DNA of 64,000 nt from Neobacillus sp. OS1-2 (GTDB lineage Bacteria > Bacillota > Bacilli > Bacillales > Cytobacillaceae). The stretch spans positions 4,306,001-4,370,000 of the forward strand of contig NZ_CP133265.1 in NCBI RefSeq assembly GCF_030915505.1, given 5' to 3'. A program made the position numbers and the translations under genes. The stretch's first letter is position 1. The number at the start of each line of letters is the position of its first letter. The notes under the pieces are model-generated. The model was given only the letters and a program-made list of their open reading frames with translations, did not search any database and had not been told where the DNA came from. This document shows, one piece after another, positions 52,319 through 60,790 of this stretch.

Positions 52319-53764
52319 TTACGAAGAAGTAAGAAATTCGTTCATTTTCTTTACATATTCATCTAACGGATAGTGGTTATAAAGATTGCTCGCTAATTGA
52401 ATTGGGTCGCCAAAAAAGTATCTTTCATATTGGGTTTGCCTTGTGCCGAATGAACTCATGGTAAGATCCCATGCTAATCGAAAAAGCTTCACCCGCTCAT
52501 TAGCCGGTTTGTTTACCCCTTGAAGATAGTGGTCAAGATCTGCTTTGATTTCGGATTCGAATGCCGCTTCAGTTGGCAATGTTACCATACCGCTGGCACC
52601 TATCAATTGAATAATCTCGCAGAAACGAGGATAGATTTTTGGGAAAATATTTGTGGCGACTTGAAGGGGAAGTAAACTTGGGCGCATATAGCCCCACTCA
52701 TCGAGAGTTGCGTCATTTTCAGACTTCTCAATCAGTGCTTTCATGGTTTCAAGGCCGATGATGATTTCTGAAAGTTTTTCTTGGATATGTTGATATTCTT
52801 GGACATTTATTGTCTCCACTAACATTTCAGCCAGCCCTAAAATAAATTCTGTTTTGACAATTTGCCTTGTTAGGACTTGATGGGTGGCAAAGTGGTGAAA
52901 TGAGCTAAGAAACATGAAATCACTTGATGCCTCGACATTATCATAAAAAAAGACACGATCCCAAGGAACTAACACATTATCAAAAACCACTAGTGAATCC
53001 ATTTCCTCATATCGAGAGCTTAAGGGATAATTAAAATGAGACTCACCGCCAACAAACGATTCCCTGCAGATAAATTTTAATCCTTTTGTGTCGGAAGGTA
53101 TAGAAAAGGCAAATGCTTCTTCTGACTCCATGAACTTCCTTGGCGCCGTATAGACCAATACTTCATCGGTTATGCCCCCTTGGGTAGCAAGAAGGCGGGC
53201 GCCCTTAATCACAATTCCTTGTTCATTTTTATCTATCACCTTAGCGGAGATTGGCTCTTTTGAATAATGAAAATGATATTGTGAGCGATTTATTTGTGGA
53301 GTAATAAACGTATGGGTAAAGGAAAGGTCTTGTTCCCGAGCTTTTTCATACAATGCGAGAATATTTTCAGGAAAGCAATTTTTCTTACCTTTTAATAGGG
53401 CAGCGGAAGAGGAGGCAAAGCTCATAATTACTGTGTTCATATAGTCCGGACTTCTCCCCATCAAGCCATGAGTGTGTTGGGCCCAACGTTCCATCATCTT
53501 TCTTCGTCTTTTTAAGTCTTCTTTCGTTTTTGGCTGCAGATAGGAAAGCCCGATGGGATCCCCCTTTTCAGTGACCTGGAACGTCATCTGGTTTCTTATA
53601 TTTGGGTCATTTTGCAAATCATAAAGAGCAGCTTTTGTCTGAAGTATTCCTTTAAAGGCAGGATGATTCGAAAGCATACCGGCAATTTTTTCCCCTTCAA
53701 CCCAAATTTCTGTCTTCATTTGATCGATTCGATCGATAAACGATTTTCCATCTATGGTTCCCAA
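52319..53764 (-). CDS. HpaB-family flavin-dependent monooxygenase (oxygenase component)
   Basis: 481 residues, 4-hydroxyphenylacetate 3-hydroxylase family. 'HTHGLMGRSPDYMNTVIMSFASS' , 'HFHYSKEP', 'ITDEVLVYTAPRKF', 'FDNVLVPWDRVFFYDNVEAS' and 'LQVATNIFPKIYPRFCEIIQLIGASGMVTLPT' are typical. Uses reduced flavin from a separate reductase to hydroxylate a phenol. No HpaC-like reductase or hpa catabolic genes are nearby. Start TTG 53764 with GAGGT a short distance upstream. True substrate uncertain. Confidence 0.87.
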   Translation of the reverse strand: MGTIDGKSFIDRIDQMKTEIWVEGEKIAGMLSNHPAFKGILQTKAALYDLQNDPNIRNQMTFQVTEKGDPIGLSYLQPKTKEDLKRRRKMMERWAQHTHGLMGRSPDYMNTVIMSFASSSAALLKGKKNCFPENILALYEKAREQDLSFTHTFITPQINRSQYHFHYSKEPISAKVIDKNEQGIVIKGARLLATQGGITDEVLVYTAPRKFMESEEAFAFSIPSDTKGLKFICRESFVGGESHFNYPLSSRYEEMDSLVVFDNVLVPWDRVFFYDNVEASSDFMFLSSFHHFATHQVLTRQIVKTEFILGLAEMLVETINVQEYQHIQEKLSEIIIGLETMKALIEKSENDATLDEWGYMRPSLLPLQVATNIFPKIYPRFCEIIQLIGASGMVTLPTEAAFESEIKADLDHYLQGVNKPANERVKLFRLAWDLTMSSFGTRQTQYERYFFGDPIQLASNLYNHYPLDEYVKKMNEFLTSS

Positions 53765-53880
53765 TTGTACCTCACCCCATTAAATTAACATATCCAGCCG
53801 ATTGATCTACTTCCATTTTATTGGAATTCAAAGCAGCTTGTTCCTTTGGAATGAGCCTTATTTTCACAGAGGAAAAAATA

Positions 53881-54228
53881 TTAAAATAGCATGTCGCGAT
53901 ACACATCGATTAGCTTACATAACGCAACAGCCAAACCTACTAAGCTTGCCTTCATTTTCGCGGGATGGTTTTTCTTATTTGCGTATTGGTAAACCCACAC
54001 AACAATAAATCCCAATGGAACCCATAATTCAAATTTACCGCCATTTGACATGGATTGTGAATAGATTGGGGCCGTATAAATACTAACCAAGAAATAGAGA
54101 AAAACAGTAAAACTACGATTCTCTAATTCTTTACTCGATCTCCATAACAAATATAGGATTATTACAAAAATAGCAAAAGTAAGGATAGGTAAAAGATGTA
54201 TGGTGGTATTCCCAAATTCAATTTGCAC
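53881..54228 (-). CDS. Hypothetical membrane protein (115 residues)
   Basis: Family not recognised. Three or four hydrophobic segments ('LLPILTFAIFVIILYLLW', 'FTVFLYFLVSIYTAPIY', 'WVPLGFIVVWVYQYA', a weaker last one) with a Lys-rich loop. Start GTG 54228 lacks a clear ribosome binding site, so the N-terminus is uncertain. The 296-base spacer to its right shows nothing else I can support. Confidence 0.6.
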   Translation of the reverse strand: MQIEFGNTTIHLLPILTFAIFVIILYLLWRSSKELENRSFTVFLYFLVSIYTAPIYSQSMSNGGKFELWVPLGFIVVWVYQYANKKNHPAKMKASLVGLAVALCKLIDVYRDMLF

Positions 54229-54524
54229 CAGGAATCAATCCTTTCTTAAATCAATTATCCACAATTTTCCTTTATCGTAGCATATATTGGTACCAGTACG
54301 GCACCTTATTCCATGTTCATGCTCCATTCAGTCACGCAGAACACTGCTACGTGACCGTTTCTCATAATCCTGCTTTTTTTAGTAATGTAGACAACTACAT
54401 CAAACCAATAGCCTTTAGGTCTTCCGCCATTTTTCTTACGGTCATGTGATGACCAAAAGTAGACAATATTTTGTTTACCACAATATAATTAAGGATAATA
54501 ATAAAGTTGAATGGAGAGATGTAC

Positions 54525-54905
54525 ATGATTAATAAAGTTGGACAAATTATGGTATATGTTACTAACCAAGATGAAACAGTAAAATTTTGGACAGAAAAGG
54601 TAGGTTTTGTTGTTATTTCTGATCAAAATAATGGTCAAGGGATGAGATGGATTGAAATTGCGCCTTCAAAGGATGCTGAAACAAGTATCGTTCTCCATAA
54701 TAAGGAATTAATTGCGAAAATGCAGCCAGAGTTACATTTAGGTACACCATCTCTGATGTTTTACTCCAATAATCTTGAGCAATTATATAAAGATTTTACG
54801 GATAAAAATATTACAGTCGGTGAAATGGTTCAAATGCCTGGCGGTAAAGTGTTTAATTTTGCTGATAACGAAAACAATTATTTTGCTATCATGGAGAAAA
54901 GGTAA
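54525..54905 (+). CDS. VOC-family (glyoxalase/bleomycin resistance) protein
   Basis: 126 residues with two beta-alpha-beta-beta-beta modules: 'QIMVYVTNQDETVKFWTEKVGFVVISD', then 'PSLMFYSNNLEQLYKDFTDKNI' and 'GKVFNFADNENNYFAIMEK'. Pattern fits the VOC superfamily; metal-site Glu in 'RWIEIAPS' is visible. GGAGAG lies 6 bases before ATG 54525. Substrate unknown; could be a dioxygenase, isomerase or binding protein. Confidence 0.85.
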   Translation: MINKVGQIMVYVTNQDETVKFWTEKVGFVVISDQNNGQGMRWIEIAPSKDAETSIVLHNKELIAKMQPELHLGTPSLMFYSNNLEQLYKDFTDKNITVGEMVQMPGGKVFNFADNENNYFAIMEKR

Positions 54906-54987
54906 CACCTACTAGACAGATGAACGGCTAGAATACCAATTTTTAGTCGTTTTTATGTTTATTTATTTTTAGGGGGGACAGGTAAAA

Positions 54988-55962
54988 ATGAAAGCAATTG
55001 TTGTGAATCAACCTGGAGGAGCGGAACAATTACAGGTTCAGGATGTACCTGCTCCAAAGATAAAACCCGGTGAACTATTGATAAAAGTAAAAGCTTTTGC
55101 CATCAATCGGACAGATATCGTTGCCCGAGAGGGAAAAGCGGGTTATATGACCAATCCGATTTTAGGGATAGAAGTGGCTGGTGAAGTGGTGGAAGCTGCT
55201 GAAGATGCCATAATCGATGTAGGAACACGGGTCATGGGTCTTGTAAATGGCGGTGGTTATGCTGAATATGCGGTTATGCCAGCGGACAGGGCAATGAAGG
55301 TTCCGGAACATTTATCATTCGAAGAGGCCGCTGCGATTCCGGAGGTTTTCTTAACCGCCTATCAAACATTGTTTTGGTTAGGAGAACTAGCCCAACATGA
55401 AACCATACTCATTCACGCCGGCGGTAGTGGTGTGGGGACAGCAGCCATCCAATTAGTCAAACAAATGACCAATGCAAAAATTATCACGACAGCTGGGTCA
55501 CAGGAAAAGCTAGATTTTTGTCAATCACTTGGTGCGGATATTGGCATTAACTATAAGCAGAAGTCCTTTGATGAAGAGGTATTAAAGGCAACGAATAACC
55601 AAGGAGTTGATGTCATTCTTGATTTCATTGGGGCTTCCTATTGGAAGCAAAACATAAAGAGCTTAAAAATTGATGGTCGCTGGGTTTTAATTGGTATTTT
55701 GGGCGGTTCAATCGTTGAAAACATGAATATCATGGAACTCATGGCAAAAAGGGCCCAAATAAAAGGTACTCTATTAACACCAAGAACTGATCAATATAAG
55801 AAAGAGTTAACCGAGGAGTTTATAAGCAAAGCAAAGTCTTTATTTAATCAGGAAAAAATCCGGCCCATTGTCGATACTGTTTTCCCATTTGTGGATATTC
55901 AAGAGGCGCATCGGCATATGGAAGCAAGTAAGAACATAGGTAAAATTGTCGTTCGAGTTTAG
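54988..55962 (+). CDS. Quinone oxidoreductase-like MDR protein (paralogue of 31763)
   Basis: 324-residue zinc-free NADPH reductase. 'FAINRTDIVAREGKAGYMTNPILGIEVAGEV', 'EEAAAIPEVFLTAYQTLF', 'HAGGSGVGTAAIQLV' and 'VILDFIGASYWKQNIKS' closely follow the pathway gene at 31.8 kb. It is a lone gene with AGGGGGGACAGG upstream and a terminator behind, without the tandem IclR operators. Probably a general quinone/enone reductase. Confidence 0.88.
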   Translation: MKAIVVNQPGGAEQLQVQDVPAPKIKPGELLIKVKAFAINRTDIVAREGKAGYMTNPILGIEVAGEVVEAAEDAIIDVGTRVMGLVNGGGYAEYAVMPADRAMKVPEHLSFEEAAAIPEVFLTAYQTLFWLGELAQHETILIHAGGSGVGTAAIQLVKQMTNAKIITTAGSQEKLDFCQSLGADIGINYKQKSFDEEVLKATNNQGVDVILDFIGASYWKQNIKSLKIDGRWVLIGILGGSIVENMNIMELMAKRAQIKGTLLTPRTDQYKKELTEEFISKAKSLFNQEKIRPIVDTVFPFVDIQEAHRHMEASKNIGKIVVRV

Positions 55963-55975
55963 TATAAATGAAGTC

Positions 55976-56010
55976 AAAAAGCAAGAACATATTTACATGC
56001 TCTTGCTTTG
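55976..56010. terminator. Bidirectional terminator between the MDR gene and hemQ
   Basis: AAAGCAAGAACAT pairs with ATGCTCTTGCTTT (one mismatch), with A-rich sequence left and T-rich sequence right, serving both converging genes. Confidence 0.8.
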
Positions 56011-56048
56011 TTTCTATGAGCGAATCTAAAAAAGCGATATTTTAAAAA

Positions 56049-56795
56049 TTACATACAAAAGAACGAATTAACTTCTGCAGTCTCTAACAAATTCCCGATA
56101 AAGAATGAGCCAAAAATACCATATACAGCGCTCACTTCATCAAATCTGGTTTCATAGATCAATTTTTTGAATTGAAGGGCATCATCGCAAAATAGGGAAA
56201 CACCCCATTCAAAGTCATCAAAGCCGACAGAGCCGGTGACAATTCGTTTAACCTTTTCGGAGTAAGGCTTTCCGGTGTCAATATGCTCAAACATTAATCT
56301 TTTTCTGTCTTCCTTTGGAAGCATGAACCAGTTGGTTTTTTCACCACGAAGCTTACTCATCGGATAAAAACAGATATAGTCCATTTTTGGAATAGTTGGG
56401 TAGAGTTTAGCTCTCATGGCTGGATCCTCAAATGGATTAGCTGCCATTCCAGAATAACTGCTTTTTTCAATAACGGACACGTAGGAGAACGCCGGCTTTG
56501 TAAAATCAGCCAGAGCCGTTTTGTTGAAGGCTGTTTTCACTTCGATGAGGTCTTTCATCGTTGGTCTTAGAATCATGAACATAAGGTCAGCTTTGTTGCC
56601 GGCAATGGTATAGACAGTGTGACTGCCGTTATGTTCGTCCTCAATGGTTTCCCACTTATGTAATAGTTCTTTAAATTCATGAAGGGCCTGATCCCGCTCG
56701 GCCTCAGTAGCTACCTTCCACTTAGCCCAATCCATTGTCCGAAAATCATGCAAACAGTACCAACCTTCAATAGTTGTCATGGCTTCGTTCATCAT
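56049..56795 (-). CDS. hemQ: Coproheme decarboxylase HemQ (ChdC)
   Basis: Last enzyme of the coproporphyrin-dependent heme pathway of Gram-positives: two oxidative decarboxylations turn coproheme into heme b. 249 residues with 'TTIEGWYCLHDFRTMDW' start, catalytic Tyr144 in 'CFYPMSKLRGEKTNWFMLP', proximal heme-ligand His171 in 'MFEHIDTGKPY' and 'VGFDDFEWGVSLF'. TTGGAG precedes the start (ATG 56795 or 56792). Fur-like and Fnr-like sites lie upstream. Confidence 0.95.
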   Translation of the reverse strand: MMNEAMTTIEGWYCLHDFRTMDWAKWKVATEAERDQALHEFKELLHKWETIEDEHNGSHTVYTIAGNKADLMFMILRPTMKDLIEVKTAFNKTALADFTKPAFSYVSVIEKSSYSGMAANPFEDPAMRAKLYPTIPKMDYICFYPMSKLRGEKTNWFMLPKEDRKRLMFEHIDTGKPYSEKVKRIVTGSVGFDDFEWGVSLFCDDALQFKKLIYETRFDEVSAVYGIFGSFFIGNLLETAEVNSFFCM

Positions 56796-56839
56796 TATCA
56801 CTCCAAAATGAAAGTATTATTTAGTATTTCCTATGTAAA

Positions 56840-56854
56840 TGATAATTATTTTCA
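56840..56854. promoter_or_regulatory. Fur-like box upstream of hemQ
   Basis: TGATAATTATTTTCA matches the 7-1-7 Fur consensus TGATAATNATTATCA at all but one position. It overlaps the predicted minus-strand -10 (TATCAT, 56845-56840) of hemQ, 45 bases before the start codon. Confidence 0.6.
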
Positions 56855-56865
56855 CCAAAGAGTGT

Positions 56866-56881
56866 TGTGATATATATCACA
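56866..56881. promoter_or_regulatory. Fnr/CRP-type palindrome upstream of hemQ
   Basis: TGTGATATATATCACA is a perfect TGTGA-N6-TCACA site. Its centre is 40-41 bases upstream of the transcription start predicted from the -10 at 56845-56840, the usual spot for Fnr activation. Confidence 0.6.
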
Positions 56882-57062
56882 CAAACAAAAAAATAAGTGG
56901 AAACCATACTGAGGTATAAGAAAATATGGTGCAGGAATTAATGGAAACGTTTAAACCGTTATTTATCCTTTTTCCAAAATGTTGGATAGGATATTTCAAA
57001 TTACCCGGGTAAGAATAAAAATGGTGTTTAGGCACCAACTAACGACATGTGGGGGAATTGCG

Positions 57063-57236
57063 ATGAATATTCGTGAGGGGTTAATTCCAACTGCTTTAGG
57101 TACTGCAGTAACAGCGACAGGTTATGCATTAAAGCAAAAACGCGGGTCGAATAAAATGGTAGCTAACACTGTTTTTGGTTTTGGTCTAGCACACGTGGTA
57201 TTAGGTGTAATTGACCTTGTAGAACACCGCCGTTAA
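57063..57236 (+). CDS. Small membrane protein (57 residues)
   Basis: Family not recognised. Two short helices ('GLIPTALGTAVTATGYALKQ' and 'ANTVFGFGLAHVVLGVIDLV') separated by a basic loop ('KQKRGSNK'). GTGGGGGAA ahead of ATG 57063 supports this start over ATG 56979. A GCGAGTAC...GTACTCGT hairpin follows at about 57245-57266 with a weak T-run. Confidence 0.65.
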   Translation: MNIREGLIPTALGTAVTATGYALKQKRGSNKMVANTVFGFGLAHVVLGVIDLVEHRR

Positions 57237-57326
57237 TGAGCAAGGCGAGTACCGTTCGTACTCGTCTTCTGTGTTTCGCATTAAAACAGGATTTATAGAA
57301 GAAATAAAATAAGGAGGTATAAGTGC

Positions 57327-57620
57327 ATGAGATTCATACACAAAATTGCATTAGTACTAGTCATAATAGGTGCAATAAATTGGGGGTTAATTGGTTTATT
57401 TAGATTCGATTTAGTTGCCGCTATTTTTGGCGGACAAGATGCCTTTTTATCTAGAGTCATCTATTCTCTTGTTGGATTAAGTGGTCTAATTTGTATAAGC
57501 CTGCTGTTTGCGCCAATGCGAAAGGAAGAGAAAGATGTAAATCGGCAAGGCACTGGAAACTTAAATTATGCTACCGAATTTGGTGAGGAAACCGATTTAT
57601 CAAAATTAAAAAAGGATTAA
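57327..57620 (+). CDS. DUF378-family membrane protein (YuzA-like)
   Basis: 97 residues. 'HKIALVLVIIGAINWGLIGLFRFDLVAAIFGG' and 'LSRVIYSLVGLSGLICISLL' are the two helices and the GAINWGL motif of DUF378. The C-terminal 30 residues are polar and charged. Strong AAGGAGG before ATG 57327. Function unknown. Confidence 0.87.
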   Translation: MRFIHKIALVLVIIGAINWGLIGLFRFDLVAAIFGGQDAFLSRVIYSLVGLSGLICISLLFAPMRKEEKDVNRQGTGNLNYATEFGEETDLSKLKKD

Positions 57621-57626
57621 AAAACA

Positions 57627-57659
57627 CTTAAGATGACCTAGTCATCTTAAGGTTTTTTT
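57627..57659. terminator. Bidirectional terminator between DUF378 and DUF421 genes
   Basis: CTTAAGATGAC (57627-57637) and GTCATCTTAAG (57641-57651) pair perfectly, with TTTTTTT right and AAAAAA left. Confidence 0.9.
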
Positions 57660-57666
57660 GATACTG

Positions 57667-58341
57667 TTAATATTTTTGAAAATAAAGATTCTTCCCAACC
57701 TGCCATTCAGCGTAACAGATTTCCTTCGTATGTTTTACCCCATGAGATTCCAATTCCATATGAAGCCATGCCTCATTTAAACCGGCAAGTTTTAAATTTT
57801 CCACTATAACCTTTCCGTCACTTATCACCGTATACGGAATGACATTGTTTTCTTTTTGTATGTTTAGATCTTTATTTAGTGGATAATCAACCTCCACTTT
57901 TCTTAACACGCTAAGAGATCCATTGTTTTCAAAAATGGCATACTCTACATCCTCCATGGAAAAAATATCTCGTGAACGCAATAACTGCATCAATTGATCT
58001 ATATCTAAACGATTCCTTTTTAATTCATTCCAATCAATTTGCCCTTTATTAATCAACATTGTAGGTCTGCCTTCGAGAAAATTTCGAAGGGGGCGAAATT
58101 TTTGGGTTACAATCCCAGTGATAAAAATAAGGGCTCCCCAAACAAAAACAGCAAAAAGGATCTTTAGGAGCCCCGTTTTTTCATCAAAGATGGCACTGCC
58201 AACCAGTTCTCCCAATACCAATGATGAAATAAAGTCAAAAGGGGTAATCTGACTAATTTGTGTTTTTCCTAAGCTTTTAACGGTAATAAAAAGGGCTATA
58301 AAACCAATGATCAACTCAACGAATACAACCAAATAACTCAT
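57667..58341 (-). CDS. DUF421/YetF-family membrane protein
   Basis: 224 residues: three N-terminal helices including 'LGKTQISQITPFDFISSLVLGELVGSAIFD' (the YetF signature), then a soluble C-terminal domain 'GRPTMLINKGQIDWNELKRNRLDIDQLMQLLRS' and 'DVEYAIFENNGSLSVLRK'. Found on membranes of many bacilli, role unknown. GGAGG-like site before ATG 58341. Confidence 0.9.
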   Translation of the reverse strand: MSYLVVFVELIIGFIALFITVKSLGKTQISQITPFDFISSLVLGELVGSAIFDEKTGLLKILFAVFVWGALIFITGIVTQKFRPLRNFLEGRPTMLINKGQIDWNELKRNRLDIDQLMQLLRSRDIFSMEDVEYAIFENNGSLSVLRKVEVDYPLNKDLNIQKENNVIPYTVISDGKVIVENLKLAGLNEAWLHMELESHGVKHTKEICYAEWQVGKNLYFQKY

Positions 58342-58539
58342 GTATTTCCTCCACTAACTTCCATTAAATTTAGTTATAGACAATGGGATAATTTCTAAAC
58401 ATTCTACATAACATAAGTTCAAAATAATAGTAAAAAAAGGTTGTCATGATTAACAGGATTATAGGACAAAATACATTTGTGCTCTAGGAAAGGTGGCACT
58501 GTTATGAATAAATTCACCTATACACTAAGGAGGGCAACA

Positions 58540-59052
58540 ATGGGAATTTTAAGCGGAAATCCTAAGGAAGAGCCTTTGCATTATGGTGAGGTTTTTGATC
58601 TTTGGGCCTCATTATTAGCGGGCAATGGAATGATTGCAGGTTATCAAACCATGGGTAACCATGCGGGAGACGATGACTTAAAAAAGTTATTAGCAGAAGC
58701 TGTAGAATTATGCCAGCATGAAAAGAAACAAGTGGAAGAATTATTGAAGGAGAATGGGGTCGGTTTACCTCCAGCTGCACCAGAACCGCCGCAAGCATGT
58801 TTGGAGGATATCCCGGTGGGGGCTAGAATTCCTGACCCGGCTATCGCAGCAACACTGTCTGCTGATATCGCAGCAGGATTAGTCGCATTTAGTGCAGTGA
58901 TGGGGAAATCAATCAGGGAAGATGTAGCGATGATGTATGGCCAATTCCATATGCAAAAAGCAGCCCTTGGTTTAAAGGTCCTTCGTTTAAATAAGGAAAA
59001 AGGCTGGTTGGTTCCACCGCCATTGCATCTTAACAAACAAGGTGATTGTTAG
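58540..59052 (+). CDS. DUF3231-family protein (single domain)
   Basis: 170-residue helical, ferritin-like DUF3231 protein: 'LHYGEVFDLWASLLAGNGMIAGYQTMGNHAGDDDLKKLL', a Pro-rich linker 'GLPPAAPEPPQA', and a final helix with 'WLVPPPLHLNK'. The start is ATG 58540, 5 bases after AAGGAGG; ATG 58504 would include this site. Related to the double-domain protein at 60791. Such proteins are common in spore formers. Confidence 0.85.
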   Translation: MGILSGNPKEEPLHYGEVFDLWASLLAGNGMIAGYQTMGNHAGDDDLKKLLAEAVELCQHEKKQVEELLKENGVGLPPAAPEPPQACLEDIPVGARIPDPAIAATLSADIAAGLVAFSAVMGKSIREDVAMMYGQFHMQKAALGLKVLRLNKEKGWLVPPPLHLNKQGDC

Positions 59053-59098
59053 ATTACAAAAAGGATGAACTTTATGTTCGTCCTTTTTGTAATCTAAA
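59049..59098. terminator. Long hairpin terminator after the DUF3231 gene
   Basis: 22-base arms (59049-59070 and 59076-59097) pair fully apart from one T-G, with a 5-base loop, ending within AAAGG/CCTTTTT-rich sequence. The following 250 bases up to the permease gene hold no gene. Confidence 0.75.
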
Positions 59099-59348
59099 CT
59101 AATTAAGAATTTAAATCATGTAGACGGGGCTTTGTTCATTTGGCATTTTGGATATATTGATGTTGTAATTGAGCAGGAAAAAGTTTTGCCCTAACCAGTA
59201 TTATTTAGTGTTATTCTTCCACCTTTTGTCTATTTTTTCATGGAATCCAACTCTCTGTTGGTGCTCATAATATGGAAGGAATGATGGAAAGGGAGAGTAC
59301 ATGCTGAAAAGTATATCTTTCAGGATTACTACATAGGAGGAGTTTCAC

Positions 59349-60704
59349 ATGGATTTTTTTATCCCGAAGGCTGGCGGGAAGAGCAAGGGTGGTGAGGAAG
59401 GAAATTTAAGTTGGTGGCAGTTATCCTTAATCGGGATCGGCTGTACGATTGGAACAGGTTTTTTTCTTGGTTCGACAATTGGGATAGAAGTAACCGGTCC
59501 GTCTGTTGTCTTTTCTTTTATATTGGCTGCTTTGGGGACGTACGTTGTCTATAATCTATTAGCTAAAATGACGGCTGAGGATCCTCAAGATGGTTCATTC
59601 TGCTACTATGCAAACAAAGCCTATGGACGTTGGGCTGGATTTAGCTGCGGTTGGAATTATTGGTGCTCCAATATCCTGATTATGGGTAGTCAGCTGACGG
59701 CACTTTCCATTCTGTCAAGATTTTGGTTTCCGAATGTTCCTCTCTGGCTTTTTGCCACGGGGTATGCCATTCTATCTATTTTAGTGGTTATTACGGGAAA
59801 TAAAGGGTTTGATAAAGTAGAAAACGTATTAGCGATCATTAAAACAGCTGCCATCGTTATGTTTATTATTATGGCAGGAGCTGCCGTATTTGGATGGATC
59901 CATGGTGATGTGAAACACCCCGGTTTTCCCCATTCAACAAAAGAATTATTCCCAGGGGGCTACAAAGGGTTTTGGTCCTCCTTAATCTATGCCTTTTATG
60001 CATATGGTGGAATTGAAGTCATTGGACTTATGGCTATGAGATTAAAAAAGAAAGAGGATGCGCCTAAAGCTGGTATTATCATGTTGATTGTCTTAGTCAT
60101 CATATATGTGATTTCAATCGGACTTGCCGTCTACATGGCTGCACATGGGGCATTTACGGAAAAGGAAAGCCCCTTTGTTACCGCATTGGATAACTATCAT
60201 TTTGCTTTTTTTCCACACGTATTTAATGCTGCCATCATATTAGCCGGGTTTTCAACTATGACCGCTTCCTTGTTTGGGGTAACGACACTTCTTGTGACTC
60301 TTGCAGAAGGTGGTGATGCCCCGTCCTTGTTTTCTAAAAAATTAAAAAAGTTTAAAGAACTCCCACTTCCATCCTTAAGCCTAGCGACCATTGGATTAAT
60401 TGCCTCCATTGTCACCGCCTTGTTGCTGCCAGGAAAGATCTATGAGTACATTACGACCGCAGCAGGCATATTAATTCTTTTCAATTGGTCCTTTATTATT
60501 ATTTCTGCTCTGCATATATTGGAAATTAAACTAGGCGGAAAATTGTTAGCATTTTTAGGATTAGCCCTTATTCTTGCTGCTGTTAGCGGAACATTAATGG
60601 AAAAAAATATTCGCATGGGTCTATTTGTTAGTTTATTAGTAGCTGTGATTATTGGACTCATTGCAGTGATCATGCAAAAAAAGATCTGGGAGAAGGAAAA
60701 CTGA
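59349..60704 (+). CDS. APC-family amino acid permease
   Basis: 451 residues and about twelve helices. 'SLIGIGCTIGTGFFLGSTIGIEVTGPSVVFSF' is the substrate-binding GxG helix 1 of the APC family, followed by 'FYAYGGIEVIGLMAMRLKKKEDAP' on helix 6. Closest in pattern to the GABA/proline/aromatic amino acid permease group. GGAGG precedes ATG 59349. Substrate not determined. Confidence 0.88.
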   Translation: MDFFIPKAGGKSKGGEEGNLSWWQLSLIGIGCTIGTGFFLGSTIGIEVTGPSVVFSFILAALGTYVVYNLLAKMTAEDPQDGSFCYYANKAYGRWAGFSCGWNYWCSNILIMGSQLTALSILSRFWFPNVPLWLFATGYAILSILVVITGNKGFDKVENVLAIIKTAAIVMFIIMAGAAVFGWIHGDVKHPGFPHSTKELFPGGYKGFWSSLIYAFYAYGGIEVIGLMAMRLKKKEDAPKAGIIMLIVLVIIYVISIGLAVYMAAHGAFTEKESPFVTALDNYHFAFFPHVFNAAIILAGFSTMTASLFGVTTLLVTLAEGGDAPSLFSKKLKKFKELPLPSLSLATIGLIASIVTALLLPGKIYEYITTAAGILILFNWSFIIISALHILEIKLGGKLLAFLGLALILAAVSGTLMEKNIRMGLFVSLLVAVIIGLIAVIMQKKIWEKEN

Positions 60705-60790
60705 GAGGGAAAGATGCGACCAATATTGATGGATATAAGAATATTCGATTGGAAAACATAGTCTTAATTATGAGAAAAGGGGGATCACTT

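Noticed and set aside
56942..56955. TGGAAACGTTTAAA as a cre site
   Set aside because: Two mismatches including a conserved C, and not placed near a recognisable promoter.
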